The translations under genes and the position numbers were made by a program. Of a stretch of 64,000 bases of DNA, positions 1 through 12,480 are shown in pieces. Where the stretch lies: NCBI GenBank assembly GCA_037447655.1, contig JBBHKE010002736.1:38432-102431 (forward strand), given 5' to 3'. This DNA is from Zygnema cylindricum (Eukaryota > Streptophyta > Zygnematophyceae > Zygnematales > Zygnemataceae). Numbering within the stretch: the first letter of the stretch is position 1; each line of letters starts with the position of its first letter. The notes below the pieces were generated by a model that was not told where the DNA came from, ran no database searches, and was given only the letters and a program-made list of their open reading frames with translations.

Positions 1-73
1 TTCCCCCCCCTTTTTTTTTTTTTTTTCTTTCGCCTTTATTTATGTATACATATATTGCTTTCAAACTCGCACT

Positions 74-84
74 GTGTGGGTGTG

Positions 85-116
<32 letters not shown>

Positions 117-180
117 GTGTGTGTGTATGTATACACACACACAACGTATATGTATGCACACACACACGCAAGTACGCATG
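74..180. repeat. TA and GT/CA microsatellites
   Basis: An alternating TA run (about 86-114) is followed by GT-rich and CA-rich dinucleotide tracts. All reading frames through it are low complexity and non-coding. Confidence 0.9.
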
Positions 181-1607
181 CACGTGTCTTTTAGGGTTGT
201 TCGGGTATCTAGTGGATATTTCATTATTTATAAAAGCTCATAACTTCATAATTTCACTCTTACTTTGTCTTTTCACACTGTCGAATAAGAATGAGTGTTT
301 TAAAGAAAAAAAAAGCAAAAATGATAAGAAAAAGGAGCAAAACTGAGGATAATGAAGAGAGCATTATGACAATCGCAAAGTGCGAAGCAACCACCGTATA
401 ATAATTATGATTATAAAATAAAATAAAACAAAAGATTCCCAAGAGTGATTCAATAAGTGTGCATTTTCACCTTACGGAGATCAATTTCGCACTTTATGTG
501 ATTGATAAAAAAAAAGAATTAATAGAGGTCAACAATTCCGTAAAATGAATACATGAAAAGTGGTTGTCAATGTAGCGATAAATGTCTAAAAAAAAGTTGA
601 AGAATGGATTGTGTTGTAATATTGCGGGTGACCAATTAAAGTACAGAGGTGAAAATATCAAAAAAAAAAAATTTGTTCCTATGTACCAAACTTAATATAG
701 TTAAACCGTTGTACGGTAAACTATTTTAGTACATAAAAAAAAGAAAAAAAGGAAATGCCAAAAAGAAACAGAAACAACTCAAGCCGAAGCAAACAAACGA
801 AATAAATGAATAGATTCAGGAATTCACACCACGCTACCATTCATATATTAGTTAAAATCCGTGAATCGGCTGTATCGGCCACATCGGTGGTTTTTTTAGT
901 TTTTTTTTTTTGCATCTCGTTAAAAATACGCAACGGAACGCAAAATTTTAGTACGGATCGGACAAACTCCATAAAATACGCATTTAAATTCTTATCGTAC
1001 AATATAGAATCAAATTAAATTACCACGAGAAACATGAGTATATCTATTGCCCATATTTTACTTATTTCAATAACGTAGGATCGCTAATGCAAAGTTAATT
1101 TTCAGACACTCGATTCCAGATTTCGTCTGTTTTTGACTTTTTTCTATCTTTTGCGTAACGGTCTAAATACATGTCGGCCGTTAACCAAACCGTTCCGTAA
1201 ATTAAAGAACGTCACCGTGCAGTAATAAAAACGTACTGTACTTTACTGTTAGCTGGTCGTACGGAGAGTATTTCTGGATCTAATGATAAAATCATGAAAT
1301 GATTCGAGAGACAAAGGTGTGCTCATCCAACAACCTTAGACGTGGATACATCCTGTCCGTCCGTCATTTCGTACGGGCAGTGTATCCAGTAGATCGGGAT
1401 TTCTGGCCCCAATATGTATGCATAATCTATGCTTTTGGTTCATAAGTTATACATCATGCATATTATGTGTTTTAAAAATCCGTACGGATTGCGGGTCTTT
1501 CAAGTAGTGACGTGGTCGTCGGTAGGGAAACGTGGGTCGATATTCGCTTTCCGTACCAAGAGGTTAAAATCTGAACCGTTTAATATATGAGCTCCCTATT
1601 GGGAGAT
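181..1607. other. AT-rich stretch without recognisable gene
   Basis: No convincing coding potential, RNA gene or transposon end is seen. Scattered A-runs occur. One small imperfect hairpin lies near 1335-1395, where GGATACATCC faces the GTGTATCC complement region. Confidence 0.6.
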
Positions 1608-1854
1608 CATTACTGTACAGTACACCGTGTATCGCTACTAGTGTTAATAATTTTTTCGCCACATAAAACATCTTTTCTCCGTACACACTTGGCCGATTTT
1701 GAGATGGCGACCGCCAATCGGAAGGTGAAAATCTCGAATTTAAATCGCAACCGTCAGATCCAAAATATGACAGGTGTGTACGGAGAAAAGATGTTTTAAG
1801 TGGCGAAGGAAACATCAGCACTAATAGCGATACACGGTGTACTGTACTGTAGTG
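1608..1854. repeat. Foldback (inverted-repeat) element, MITE-like
   Basis: Two ~80 bp arms (1608-1687 and 1775-1854) are inverted copies of each other, roughly 85% identical, around an 87 nt loop. The innermost 23 bp are exactly complementary (1665-1687 with 1775-1797). The outer arm contains ACACCGTGTATCGCTA, a sequence that recurs in a second hairpin at 12481-12530, so this looks like a small dispersed family. No target duplication was found, so the superfamily is unknown. Conceptual proteins on either strand look alike only because of the inverted repeat. Confidence 0.75.
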
Positions 1855-2009
1855 CTGAGAAACCGAAGAAATGTACGGATGTACCGGAAGACATGATCGA
1901 ATGGTCAGGATTAGATCTAGGCAGAAGGTCTTGTAACATCACTAGAAGGTACAGAAATGGTACAGCTTATTTTTTGAGTGTTCTGTACATATACTTTGAA
2001 TAACATAAT

Positions 2010-2081
2010 CAATTTGTACGGAAATAACTTAATAAGGAATCAGTACTAACAATTTGTACGGAAATAAAGAATCAGTACTAG
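2010..2081. repeat. Two-copy tandem repeat (~40 bp unit)
   Basis: The segment starting CAATTTGTACGGAAATAA and ending AATCAGTACTA occurs twice head to tail; the second copy has a short internal deletion. Confidence 0.8.
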
Positions 2082-2134
2082 CAATACTTTTCCTTGGAAT
2101 GAAGATTGGATTTCAATATCTATTTTTGGAGTGT

Positions 2135-2775
2135 GGGAGGAAATTGGAGAGGGAGAGGTGAAGGGGAGAGGGGGAGAGAGACAGAGGGAGAGAGAGGGCG
2201 AGAGAGAGAGACAGGGAGAGAGAGAGAGAGGGAGAGAGAGAGAAAGAGAGAGGGAGAGAGGCAGAGAGAGGCGCAGAGACGAAGAGAGAGGGGAAGAGAG
2301 AAAGGGAGAGAGAGACACAGAGAGGGGGAGAGATAGTGAAGGAGAGAAACAGAGATAAGACGGACAGAGAGGGGCAGAGAGAGGGAAAAGGAGAGAAAGA
2401 CAGAGAGAGGGAGGGAGAGACGGGGAGAAAAGAAAGTGAAGGAAAGGAAATAGAAGGAGAAAGGAGAAGATTTTTACAGAGAAGGAGAGAGGAGAGGGAT
2501 AAAAAAAGAGAGAGGGAGAGAGAGGGAGAGAGAGGGAGAGAGAGGGAGAGAGAGGGAGAGAGAGGGAGAAGGAGAGAGGGGGAGGAAGTGAGAGAAGAGG
2601 GAGGGAGAGAGAGAGGAGGGAGGGAGAGAGAGAGGAGGGAGGGAGAGAGTGAGGAGGGAGGGAGAGAGAGTGTAAGATTTTACTGAAGAAGAATAGGGAC
2701 GGGGAGAGAGAGCTAATAGAGAGAGAGAGACAGAGAGACAGAGAGTAGACAGAGAGAGAGAGAGAGAGCGATTGA
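2135..2775 (+). repeat. Polypurine GA/GGGA tract upstream of the exonuclease gene
   Basis: About 640 bp is almost pure A+G on the + strand (GAGA, GGGAGAGA and GGGA units), with few pyrimidines. Long open frames here are compositional artefacts. Mirror-symmetric polypurine tracts can adopt triplex (H-DNA) structures and often lie near plant promoters. Its position 230 bp before the start codon is suggestive of the promoter or 5' UTR, but no function can be shown from sequence alone. Confidence 0.85.
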
Positions 2776-3000
2776 ACCCGAGGTTCTTTTTTTAATATCT
2801 CCTTTTTTTATTCAAAAGTTATTTGAATTCGGGTATATATTGTTCAATAAAATAATAGACAAGTTATCTTCATTTTTCATTTCTTTTTGTACTTCCTTCT
2901 TTTCTGTATTTCTATTTTTTTGTTCCCCCTTTGCTAACTTTTTTTTTCCTTTTTTAGGGTTTTTTTTTTCCCCTTCATTCTTTTCAGGATAGAGGAAAAG
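2776..3000 (+). promoter_or_regulatory. 5' leader of the exonuclease gene, possible 5' UTR splice acceptor
   Basis: A T-rich tract ends in TTTTCAG at 2981-2987 and is followed by 13 purine-rich bases before ATG at 3001. This resembles a 5' UTR intron acceptor. No TATA box is convincing. The matching donor was not identified. Confidence 0.35.
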
Positions 3001-6000
3001 ATGACGTCATTTGATTCTAATTTTATTCCCCCTTTATCAAATTCGAATTATTCGCCGTCTTTTTCGATGGGAGACGTGACACCGACGTCGAAACCGAATA
3101 ATAAATCGAAAAGACAACGGAAAAAAAATTCACAAAGTACAAATTTGTGTTCAAATAGTCCATCGGAATCAAAAAAAACATCTCCTGAAGAAGAAGGTAA
3201 TATTTTTTTTTACTTCTTTTTCCATTTTCTTTTAATTTCTTTTCTTTTGTTATTTTCTTTTATTATTTTCTTTTATTACCTCCTTTTCTTAGTTTCTTGT
3301 AACTTACTTTTATTTTTAGAGAAGACAACAAATATATTCTTACTTACTCTTATTGCAGTTTTGGTGATAATATCCCCTTTCTCTTTCTCTCTCTCTCCCT
3401 CTCCCTCTCCCTCCCCCTCTCCCTCCCTCTCCCTCTCCCCCTCTCCCTCTCCCTCTAGTTTAATTATTGTAATCCTCTTAAGTTATTTTTAAAATTTTGT
3501 AGTTTTATTTTTTTTCCCTCGCAGGTCTTGTGCAGTCAACGAAGGACTCCGGAGTTCAAAAAAAATCAATTCCTTTATCAATTCAACCGAAACTTAAATC
3601 AAATGTTTTTCCTTCAAATGTCGAAAGTCCTCCTCCTCATCAAATTCCTATTCCCAGTTCAAATCTGATTCCGGAACATATTCGACAATCGCACTCGAAA
3701 AAAAATTTATTTTCAGAAACCGAATCTGAAATTTTGCCTCGATCCGTCGACGAGAAAAACACAAATATAAATATCCCGACAAAAAATGTAAATTTTCCGA
3801 CTTTTTCAGCCGCAGAATTGTCTTTGTTAACGAAAGACCTTCCAAAAACCGATTCAAAAACCGATTCAAAAATCGATTCAAAAACAGAATCAAAAACTTT
3901 TCCAAAATCTTTTTCAAAAACGGATCTAGAAACTGATTCAAACGCTGTTTTAAAAACCGTTTCGAAAAATGGTTCAAAAACTGATCTGAAACCAGTTCCA
4001 AAAACTGTTTCGAAAACCGATTCGAAATTCCATTCTAAAACAGATTCAAAAACTGATCCAAAAACCGTAAAAACGGTTTTAAAAACTGATTCAAACATCG
4101 TTCTAAAGACCGTTCCAAAAACTGATTCAAAAACCTTTTCAAAAACCGATCCAAAAACCGTTCCTAAAACCGACTTTAAAACCGTTTCAAACACAATATC
4201 AAAAACCGTCCCCAAAATGTCCTCTTTGAAAGGATTTACCCTATCTGCCCCATTGGATCTTACTTCTCCTACACCTTTAAGTTCAAATTTGTTACAAAAA
4301 ACGTCTTCGACGACTCCAAATAAAAAGTCATCTGCTTCTCTTATGAAACAGAAGACCGCAATAAATACGACTATCACTACTCCCACCCCTATCCCCACCC
4401 CTACACCTACCCCTACCCTTACCTCTACCCCTACCCTTACCTCTACCCCTACCTTTACCTCTACCTCTACCCTTACCTCTACCCCTACCCTTACCTCTAC
4501 CCCTATCCCTGCCTCTCCCTTTACCTCTACTCTTTCTACGGTACCGCCTCCTCAAAGGAGGGGAGTTGTGTCACATCTTAGTGCTGCTTTGAATCAAACA
4601 AAAATATCATCTGCAACTCAATCTACTAATGAAGCTTCTAAAAAACTAAGTTTAGATTCTTCGGAGGAGATTTTATTTAACTCTCTCTTACCCTCTCCTC
4701 TCAAAACAGAGAGAGGTTTATCTACGGGAGAGGTTTTATCGAATTCTCACTTACCCTTGAAAACAACAGAACGGGGAACAGAACAGAGAACGGAACAGAG
4801 AACAGAGCAGAGAACAACACGGAGAACGGAACTGACAGAAAGGACGACGGGACTGTCCGTTAAAGCGAACGACAAATTTTTGACGTCCTCTTCGCAAAAG
4901 AAAAATATCTCGCAAAGAGTCATTTTTGAGCACTCTTTGCCAGAAGACAAAAAGCAGTCATCATCCTCGTCATCTCCCTCTCCTTCCCTCTTTACCTTGT
5001 CGAGTCCTATTCTTGTCACTCCTCAGCCTTCACAAAATCAACAAAAAGTAAATTCTTTCGCAGGAAAAAAAAAGAAAGTTGAGAAAGTTTTGGAAAATGG
5101 GAAACCGTCTAGTTTACCTTCCAGTTATTTACTTCCTCCTCCTCCTCCTCCTTCTTCACCTAAGGAAGAACCGTTAATAAAAGAAACGAAAAAACATTCA
5201 TATAATCGAAGCTCACCTATTCTTATGTCTCCCCAACAAGGCCATTTTAGGGTTTCTCCCAAAACTGTCTCTCCCTCTATCCCTTCTCTAACAAATGGGG
5301 TAAACCAAGTCTTCCCAAATTTTGGAAGCCCTCTACTTCCTTCTCCTTCAGGAGGTTTTTTGGGAGGATCTTCACAAAAAAGAAAAACTATTTTTCCCGA
5401 TTACCTTTCTCCGGAGGATATTAGTGTTGGTATTAAGGTATGTGTTTTAACCATAATCTCATTTTTGAAGCCTTATTTTGAGACTCAAAATGCCTTATTT
5501 TGAGACTTTCTCTTAGGATTTTTTTTATTCTCAGGAACGTTATTCAATTTCTTCAAACTAATTTGGAAATCTCGTTGATAAAACCGAAAGTAGAGTGGTA
5601 GCTTCCCTTACAGGGATTATTTTTTGGAGGGAATATTCTCAACCATAATCTCATTTTTCAATCATCTTTTAAATAGGATTGTTTTTAACATTCAGGAATT
5701 CTATGGTTTGCAGTTAATTCAGAAATTGAATTTAGCGAAATTGAAAGTTAGAATGTTTAATACGTTGAAAGTCAATGAGTGCTTTTTGGAGGGAATGGTG
5801 CTTTTTGGAGGGAATGGTGCTTTTTGGAGGGAATGGTTAAGCAAGGAAAATGTTTATTTTTATTTCTCAAAAGAAGAAGAAGAAAAAGAAAACTGACTTT
5901 GGATTTTATTTCTGTAGAGCGGTCGCCTTTTTCGAACAACTTTTCGAGTGAATGCTCGGAATCGATTTGAGGTATGAGAACAAATATTGTGCTATTAAAT

Positions 6001-9000
6001 TATTGCGAAGGAATAAAGAAAGAGTTATCAAACTATTTGTCATTAATAAACTTTCATCGAAGACTTATTACTAAAAGTTAAACTCTCATTGACAGCTTTT
6101 TATAGGAGAGTTATTAATGGATATCTTGTGTTTTCGCATTTTTTTTTCCAAGGGAGGTGTTTCTGTGTTTTCCTGAACTAGTTTCAGTTTTCAGAAGTTC
6201 TTTTTAGATTGTTCAGTTGCACTTTTTTCACTTTAATATATAAAACTTGTGCAGTCATTTAGAGCAAAGGATAATAATAAAAAAATGATAATAAATCGTG
6301 TATTGATAATGGATATTATTTATAGTTTCGGTTAAAGAAACAATATATATTCTAAGTTTATATTATTTATAGTTTCGGTTAAAGAAACAATATATATCTA
6401 AGTTTGTATGCAAACTTCTTGTCTTAAAGGTGAAATTAATATTATCTATCTTATGCCCTTTTTATCTTATTACACCTTACGTTTGTTTTTCTGAAATTGT
6501 GGGATGTCATGGGATTTAAGACTTTTTCTCGACCGTCCTTTATCGGCTTTATAGGTTTGACCTTATTTTTACTTTTGATACTTACTGTTTTTTTTTTTTT
6601 TCGGGTTGGGAATGTTTAGGCGTATGTTACTTTAGAGGGCCTCTCTATCGACGTTCTTGTTTTTGGTAGTACAACTCAAAACAGGGCGGTAAGTACTATT
6701 CGAGAGGAGGGAGAGAGGGAGGAAAGGAGAGGGAAGAGAGAGGGAGGAGGAGAGGGACGCGGAGAGGTGGGAGGGAGGAGGGAGAGGGAAGAGGAGAGGG
6801 GGAAGGGGAGGGGAGGGGAGGAGGGAGGAGGGAGGAGAGAGAAAGGGAGAAAATGCGGTATTTTTTTTTTTTTTTTATAAACGCACTCGTCTCTGTATAC
6901 AGAACAAAAGCGAGTTTATTCTGATGTCTGGTTTTGCAGAAAGTCATAATTTTTCTATTTCTTTTGAATCTTATTTTGAATGTGTGACTGTGGGCATATT
7001 TTTTTTCAGATGGAGGGAGATGTAGTCGTAATTGAAGTGGATCCCCCCTCTTCATGGCCACAGCAAAAAGGGGCAAGCAAGGGAGTAGTAGAGAGAGAGA
7101 AGATAAAATTAGGGGTAGAGGGAGAGAAGACAGACCTATCTTTGAGCCATCAGAAAACATCGTCAGGATCCGATTCATATGTATATTTAGAGACAGGACA
7201 AAACAATGTTTTGACTGAGGAAAAACAGAAGGAAAAACAAAAGGAATCTCCTTTGTATAAATCAGAATTAGGAACTTGTTTTGATACCACTCTAAATAGT
7301 GTCCAAGAAGAGGGCCGGTTGTCGAAAGTCGACACTTTTTGGAAAAATGGGGATAAAAATAAGCAGTTTTCCAGTGTCAGTGAAGCAAAAGGAGGAGGAG
7401 TTTCTGTAGGTTATAGCGACGATTTAAATGGTCTTATCTCTAAAAAAACAGACAAGAAAACAGAAAAAAATACAGAAAAGAGTACGGAAAAGGAAACAGA
7501 AATTGGAACGGTTTTCGTGGAGAAACATGAGGCGGGAACGGAAGTAAAAAGGACCATTTTGGAAGCATTGAAAAAGGACCCTTTCAAAAGACCATCTGGA
7601 AAGGTTGTTGCAATTTTGGAGTTTTCCCAAAGACGAGAGACTTTGGTCGGGTTCTTAGAACTTCCTGAGAAGAGAGTAGGGGAAGGTAAAGATATCAGTG
7701 AGGTCAAGAAACCAGGTAGAAATAAAGAGAGAGAGAAGAAAAATAGGTTTGTGACCGATGTCTCAATTTCAGGCCAATCATCTACTACAGTCCCAGGAGA
7801 AAAAAACAGAGAAGAGTCCCAGTCAAGTCTTTCTGCGAGCTCCTCTGGGGAAGAGGAGTCAGATTCTTTAACTCAAGTCAGTTGGCAATTGGACGGATCC
7901 ATATTATTTGTCCCAGTGGATACTCGATTCCCAAAAATGATAGTACATGTTAGTGGTCTTCCGGACCCTATTAAAGCACGATTTACGGCAAAGGATATTT
8001 CTTTAAAAACGGAACTTGTAGCCGCCCGTGTGGATAATTGGAAGACGACGAGTTATCTTCCTCATGCGATTCTTAGACAAAGTTTGGGACAAGCGGGAGA
8101 GATAGAGACAGAAACGGCCGCGATAATGTTTCAACATAATATTCACGGTCTCGAGTTTCCGAGGGAAGCCCTCGCCTGTCTCCCTCCAACTCCGTGGAAA
8201 ATACCTCTCGAGGTAGTGAAGGAGAGATGGGATTTACGAGATTCCCTCATTTTTTCGATCGACCCTCCGACTGCCAGAGATCTTGACGACGCTTTGTCCA
8301 TAGAACAACTGCCAGGTGGCAATTTTCGGGTGGGTGTTCATATCGCAGACGTTTCTTATTTTGTGAAACCAAAAACAGCTCTCGATAAAGAAGCTCGAAG
8401 ACGATCCACTAGTGTTTATCTCATTCAGAGAGTGTTACCCATGTTACCCTCTCTCTTATGTGAAGAACTTTGTAGTTTGAATCCCGGTGTCGATAGGCTC
8501 GCTTTCTCTGTTTTTTGGGACATGACTTCGGAAGGAGAGGTTTTAAGCCAATGGGTCGGTAAAACGGTTATCCGTTCCGCATGTAAATTATCGTACGGAG
8601 ATGCTCAGGAAATGATCGAGGGTGTATTCAAAGTGGGAGAAGGAGAGGGTGGAACAGAGGAGGAGACGGGAGTTGGTGGTAGACGGCCTGTGGTTTACAA
8701 TGGGTACAAATGGGAAAATGTAATCGATAATGTGTTAAAATTGAATAAAATCGCTAGAGAACTTCGTGCTCGACGTTATTCGAGCGGTGCAGTGAAGCTC
8801 GATAACTGCAAGGTTCTCTTCAACCTGGACGAGGATGGAAATCCGGTGGGAATAAGGCATTATGAAAGCAAGGAAGCAAATAATTTAGTCGAAGAATTTA
8901 TGCTTCTCGCAAATATGACTGTAGCTCGGTCCATTTCGGTCGCGTTTCCGGACGCGGCTCTCCTTCGAAGACATCCCGAACCGAATTCGAGAAAATTAAC

Positions 9001-11151
9001 TGAGTTTGAAAATTGGTGTAAAAAACAAGGATTGGAGTTCAATTCGAGTACTTCTGGAGCTATTCATGATAGCCTTTTGGCGTTGCAACAGGAAACCAGT
9101 CATGATCCGGCGTTATTCGAAATTTTACTTCTTCACGCGACGAGACCGATGCAATTGGCGAAGTATTTTTCGACAGGAGAGTTTCCAGGAGAGGAGAATC
9201 TATGGCAACATTATGCTCTCGCTACTCCCTTTTATACCCATTTTACTTCTCCAATTCGTCGATATCCGGATCTCGTAGTTCATCGAACTCTCGCCGCGGC
9301 TTTACACGCGGAGGATCTTTTAGAAAAAATCACGGGGAAAAGCCTTCAGAAAAACATATCTGTCAATAAAGATAATAATAATAGAAATTCCTCGACACCG
9401 GAAGGAATTCCTGTGGGGCAGTTGGGACGAACGGGAACAGTTTTAGAGTCAGATGCAAGAGCCAATGGAGTTCAAAATCTAAAAAAGCGAGATGGAGAGG
9501 AAGATACAAAAAGTGAGAGCAAGAAAGATTTAGGAAGCGGTGGTAGTCGTAGTGGTTCTGGACGTCGCTGGTTTACTGGAACAAATGTGACAGTTGATAA
9601 AGACAGACCCAAGGAAGTCTTGAAAGCGAGTGAAACTGCGGCGAAAAATTTCGGTTTGTTTAAGCCAGAGGAATTATCGGAAGTGGCACTATATTGCAAT
9701 GAGAGGAAACTCGCGAGTAAAAGTGCTCAGGAAGCCAGTGACAAAATTTATCTCTGCGTTATGCTCAAACGATGCAAGGTGACAATTTTTGACCCTTTTT
9801 ATTTTGCCCAACGAATCTTTTGTCGTTTGTTAAAATGGACGAAACCCTTCTATATATATGTGTGTGTGACACATTTACGTGAAAGAATGTAAGCAATTTT
9901 TTGTGCATTTTTTTTGAGACTTGACCGGTTTACTTTTTGTACAATTGATAAAGGAAAATTGTTTGGATGAGCTGTCTGGCGTGTTTCTATTTCTTTTTCT
10001 GCTAACCGAAAATTCTACTGTGCTGACAATTCAATGTTATTATGTATCTGAAATTACAGGGAATTTTATCTGATGCACGAATCATGGCTCTCGGTCCACG
10101 TTTTATGACCATTTACATTCGCAAATTTGGAGTAAGTCGTTTACTTTCACTCTGTATGCCTCTATCAAAGTTCAGTTGAGCTGTATTTTGTATGTTGTTT
10201 GTGACGTTGTTCTGAATATGGCAGTCTTTGTTTACTGTTTTTTGGTTCCCTTTTTTTTGTTTTTTTTTTCCTTTTTCTTTTTTCTTATTTTGGCTGAATG
10301 TTGCAATCAAACTGCATCCAAAAGATTGTGTCCCAATGTCTTCTCTACAATTTTTCATTCTCGAGTAAAGTTCTTCATTGTTTCATTCATTTTTTTGTTC
10401 GTTGATTTACTCTTCCTTTTATTTAATTATTTATTCGTTGATTTACTCGTTGTTTTACTCATATTTTTATTCATCGTTGCTTTGGGCCAAATGTTGCAAA
10501 TCTTAATTACAATTTAAAACGAATTTCTCTAAACCATTTTTTCTCTTCTTTTTTTTCCAGTTGGAGAGACATATTCATTACGAGGATATGGAAGGTATTC
10601 AAACCGATTGGTTTGAATCGACCGGGACTTTAGTCCTGGACTTAGCCCCGGATTCAAAACCAAATGAGCAAAAAAATAAGCCAAAATATTGGGAAAAAAA
10701 CGGGGAAAAAAATCGATTTAGGACTGGAGGAGGATCGAAACCGGGAATCAATCGCGGCGGTGGAGTCGATTTTGTGGATTCGATAATTTCTGAGGAAGAT
10801 TTTGAGAGAGATATTTTGGCATCTTATGCCGAATGGTACGAAACAAAAGAAATGGATGAAAAAGTGGACGAGAAAGTGGACGAAAACAACAACGGGGAAT
10901 TGGAATTAGACACCGATGTCAAAAATGGGGGTATAGTGGAGAAAGGAAGAGATACAGATGTCGAACCCGCAGTACTTCCTTTGACTCTTCGAATGTTTTC
11001 TCCGGTTCCGGTTTTGGTTTATGCCGTGGGTGGAGGAAATCGACCAATGGACGTGGGAGTTAAACTCCATCTTTCGTCTTATATGGTGTCTTTTGAGAGA
11101 GAGAAAGAGAAAGAGAAAGAAACCGAAAGTTTTAAGCATTGTGGTGCGTAA
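3001..11151 (+). CDS. DIS3L2: DIS3L2/SOV-type 3'-5' exoribonuclease (RNB family), 7 exons
   Basis: Cytoplasmic-type RNase II/RNB exonuclease degrading RNA 3' to 5'. Exons inferred from GT-AG sites and frame: 3001-3196, 3525-5437, 5918-5971, 6620-6688, 7010-9778, 10060-10131, 10561-11151; they join in frame to 1887 codons plus stop. Domains: low-complexity residues 1-~695; first cold-shock domain ~704-765 (exons 3-5, ending MEGDVVVIEVDPPSSW); second ~1040-1120; RNB ~1150-1508 with the catalytic aspartates in DPPTARDLDD (1162-1171) and FTSPIRRYPDLVVHR (~1489-1503); C-terminal S1-like region ~1640-1720. No PIN domain is seen, which separates it from DIS3/RRP44. Plant SOV proteins are about 1000-1100 aa, so the N-terminus is strongly enlarged. 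The C-terminus (AVGGGNRPMDVGVKL, LSSY) matches plant members. Exon 1-2 joining is less certain than the rest. All four catalytic aspartates are present, so activity is expected. Confidence 0.88.
3369..3457. repeat. CTCTCC pyrimidine tract in intron 1
   Basis: Tandem CCCTCTCC-type units in intron 1 (3197-3524), a mirror composition to the GA tract upstream of the gene. Confidence 0.8.
3840..4215 (+). repeat. Coding minisatellite: KTDSK/KTVPK repeats in exon 2
   Basis: About 370 bp of degenerate 12-bp units (AAAACCGATTCA-like) encode ~30 tetrapeptides of the form K-T/S-D/V-S/P/L (protein residues ~171-297). The frame is kept throughout. The opposite strand also stays open, which is a consequence of the repeat. 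Confidence 0.85.
4375..4530 (+). repeat. Coding Thr-Pro/Thr-Ser repeat in exon 2
   Basis: Hexamers ACCCCT/ACCTCT/ACCCTT encode TPTPT, TSTPTL units (residues ~350-402). It superficially resembles a telomeric repeat but lacks the CCCTAAA unit. Confidence 0.8.
5779..5835. repeat. Three-copy 19-bp tandem repeat in intron 2
   Basis: GTGCTTTTTGGAGGGAATG occurs three times head to tail within intron 2 (5438-5917). Confidence 0.9.
6314..6406. repeat. Two-copy 47-bp tandem repeat in intron 3
   Basis: The 47-bp unit beginning TATTATTTATAGTTTCGGTT is duplicated, the second copy lacking one T. It lies in intron 3 (5972-6619). Confidence 0.9.
6700..6855 (+). repeat. GGGAGGAGA polypurine tract in intron 4
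   Basis: Almost pure purine on the + strand within intron 4 (6689-7009), of the same type as the upstream GA tract. Confidence 0.85.
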
Positions 11152-12480
11152 TTCATGTCGGAAAAACTCATTTTTTTCCATGAGATACATGAAATTTCGA
11201 ACCCTAGTAGCTTGGGAACTATTAGGGTTTTTGTTAGAGTTTCAATATTTGACAAATTTAATTCCTTTTGACGGTTGTTTTTCCTGGATCCTTTTTTTTT
11301 AAGGTTTTTTTCACCGTCTTTGAGTGGTTTTTTTCGGCAATATGAGATGGTGAACGTCATTGGTACAACTGATGAGTTTGTCTTTTTCTTCCTTGCTGTT
11401 GAGTTTGTTTTTTTTTTCCTTGGTGTTCTAATAGTGGATTGTATCAAAACCAATTTGTCGAAACACAGTATGGGGTTTTTAAAGAGTGGTCTTGAAAAAG
11501 TACACGGTACGCAATACGGATATGTTTTTGAATTTTGTAAAATATGATTCGATTCGTCTTAAAGAGTAGGCAGTTTAAAGGCAGAGTTCGGTTAGAAGAC
11601 TTGGGATTAGATGTGAACACACTGCAATCATATTTTTACTGTCAACTTTTTTTAAATGATCATTTGGCATTGACTTTTTATTATTTTTATTATTATTATT
11701 ATTATTATTCTTATTCTTATTCTTATTAACCATTTATCCTGCCCCCTTTTTTTTTTTTTTTTTATTTATTAACCATTTGATTGGTGATAGACTTGTGGAT
11801 TTTTTACTGCACATCTCAGGCCTCCAATGCTGGTGTTACAAAGTTGTACTATTGCTGTGTACCTTTTACCACATACCATGCGTATTCAATTTGTATTGCA
11901 TACGGTACATACAGAATTTCGTGCTCTTTAATCGATAAATGATACGAAGCGTAATGTGATTTATCAAGGTAGACTTTATATGGTATAATGCCATTATGTT
12001 TTAAACTTCTAATTATTAATGTAGATTTATTTGCCAACAAAAGTTCCAGTGTTGAGTAAAGTCTTTTTTTTTTGGTTCCTTTGATTTACTTCTAATGCCT
12101 TAGGTTAATGACATTTGCAAGCCCATATATCTTTTGCGCATTCTAATTTGATTAAAGTATGACTATTCTAAAAACACATTGAAAATAATAACAATAAAAT
12201 TGTACATAAAAAACAATTGTAACATTGTAAAATTTGAGGATATGTCTCGTGTAGACAATATCCTTTGTGCCTCAAATAACTTTGGTTTTTACGGTGGACG
12301 ACAAGTTTTGCACAAAATATAGAGTCACATGGAGTACAACATATTTGGTACTCAAAGAAATTGGCTTTTTCTACCAAAAGCACTATTGTTGAAACTATTT
12401 GAAAGTCTTACAATATAAACCTAAGATCAAACATAGTTCATACTCTCAAGTTGTACATTTCCGACTAAGACTACAACACT
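11152..12480 (+). other. 3' flank of the exonuclease gene
   Basis: Presumed 3' UTR and intergenic DNA. T-rich runs and an ATT/CTT trinucleotide microsatellite (about 11679-11728) are present. No gene or repeat end was recognised and no poly(A) signal is decisive. Confidence 0.5.

Noticed and set aside
2106-2686. Long open frames in the GA tract (Arg/Glu-rich or Ser/Leu-rich)
   Set aside because: Purely compositional: any frame of a GAGA repeat is open. No start context, domain or splice logic.
3640-4398. 252-codon open frame on the minus strand opposite exon 2
   Set aside because: It is the mirror of the KTDSK coding repeat (reads VFESVF units). The + strand frame joins by splicing to conserved exonuclease domains.
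4380-4520. Interstitial telomere-like repeat (CCCTACCCCTA)
   Set aside because: Units are mixed ACCCCT/ACCTCT/ACCCTT hexamers in frame with the protein; there is no run of CCCTAAA or another telomere unit.
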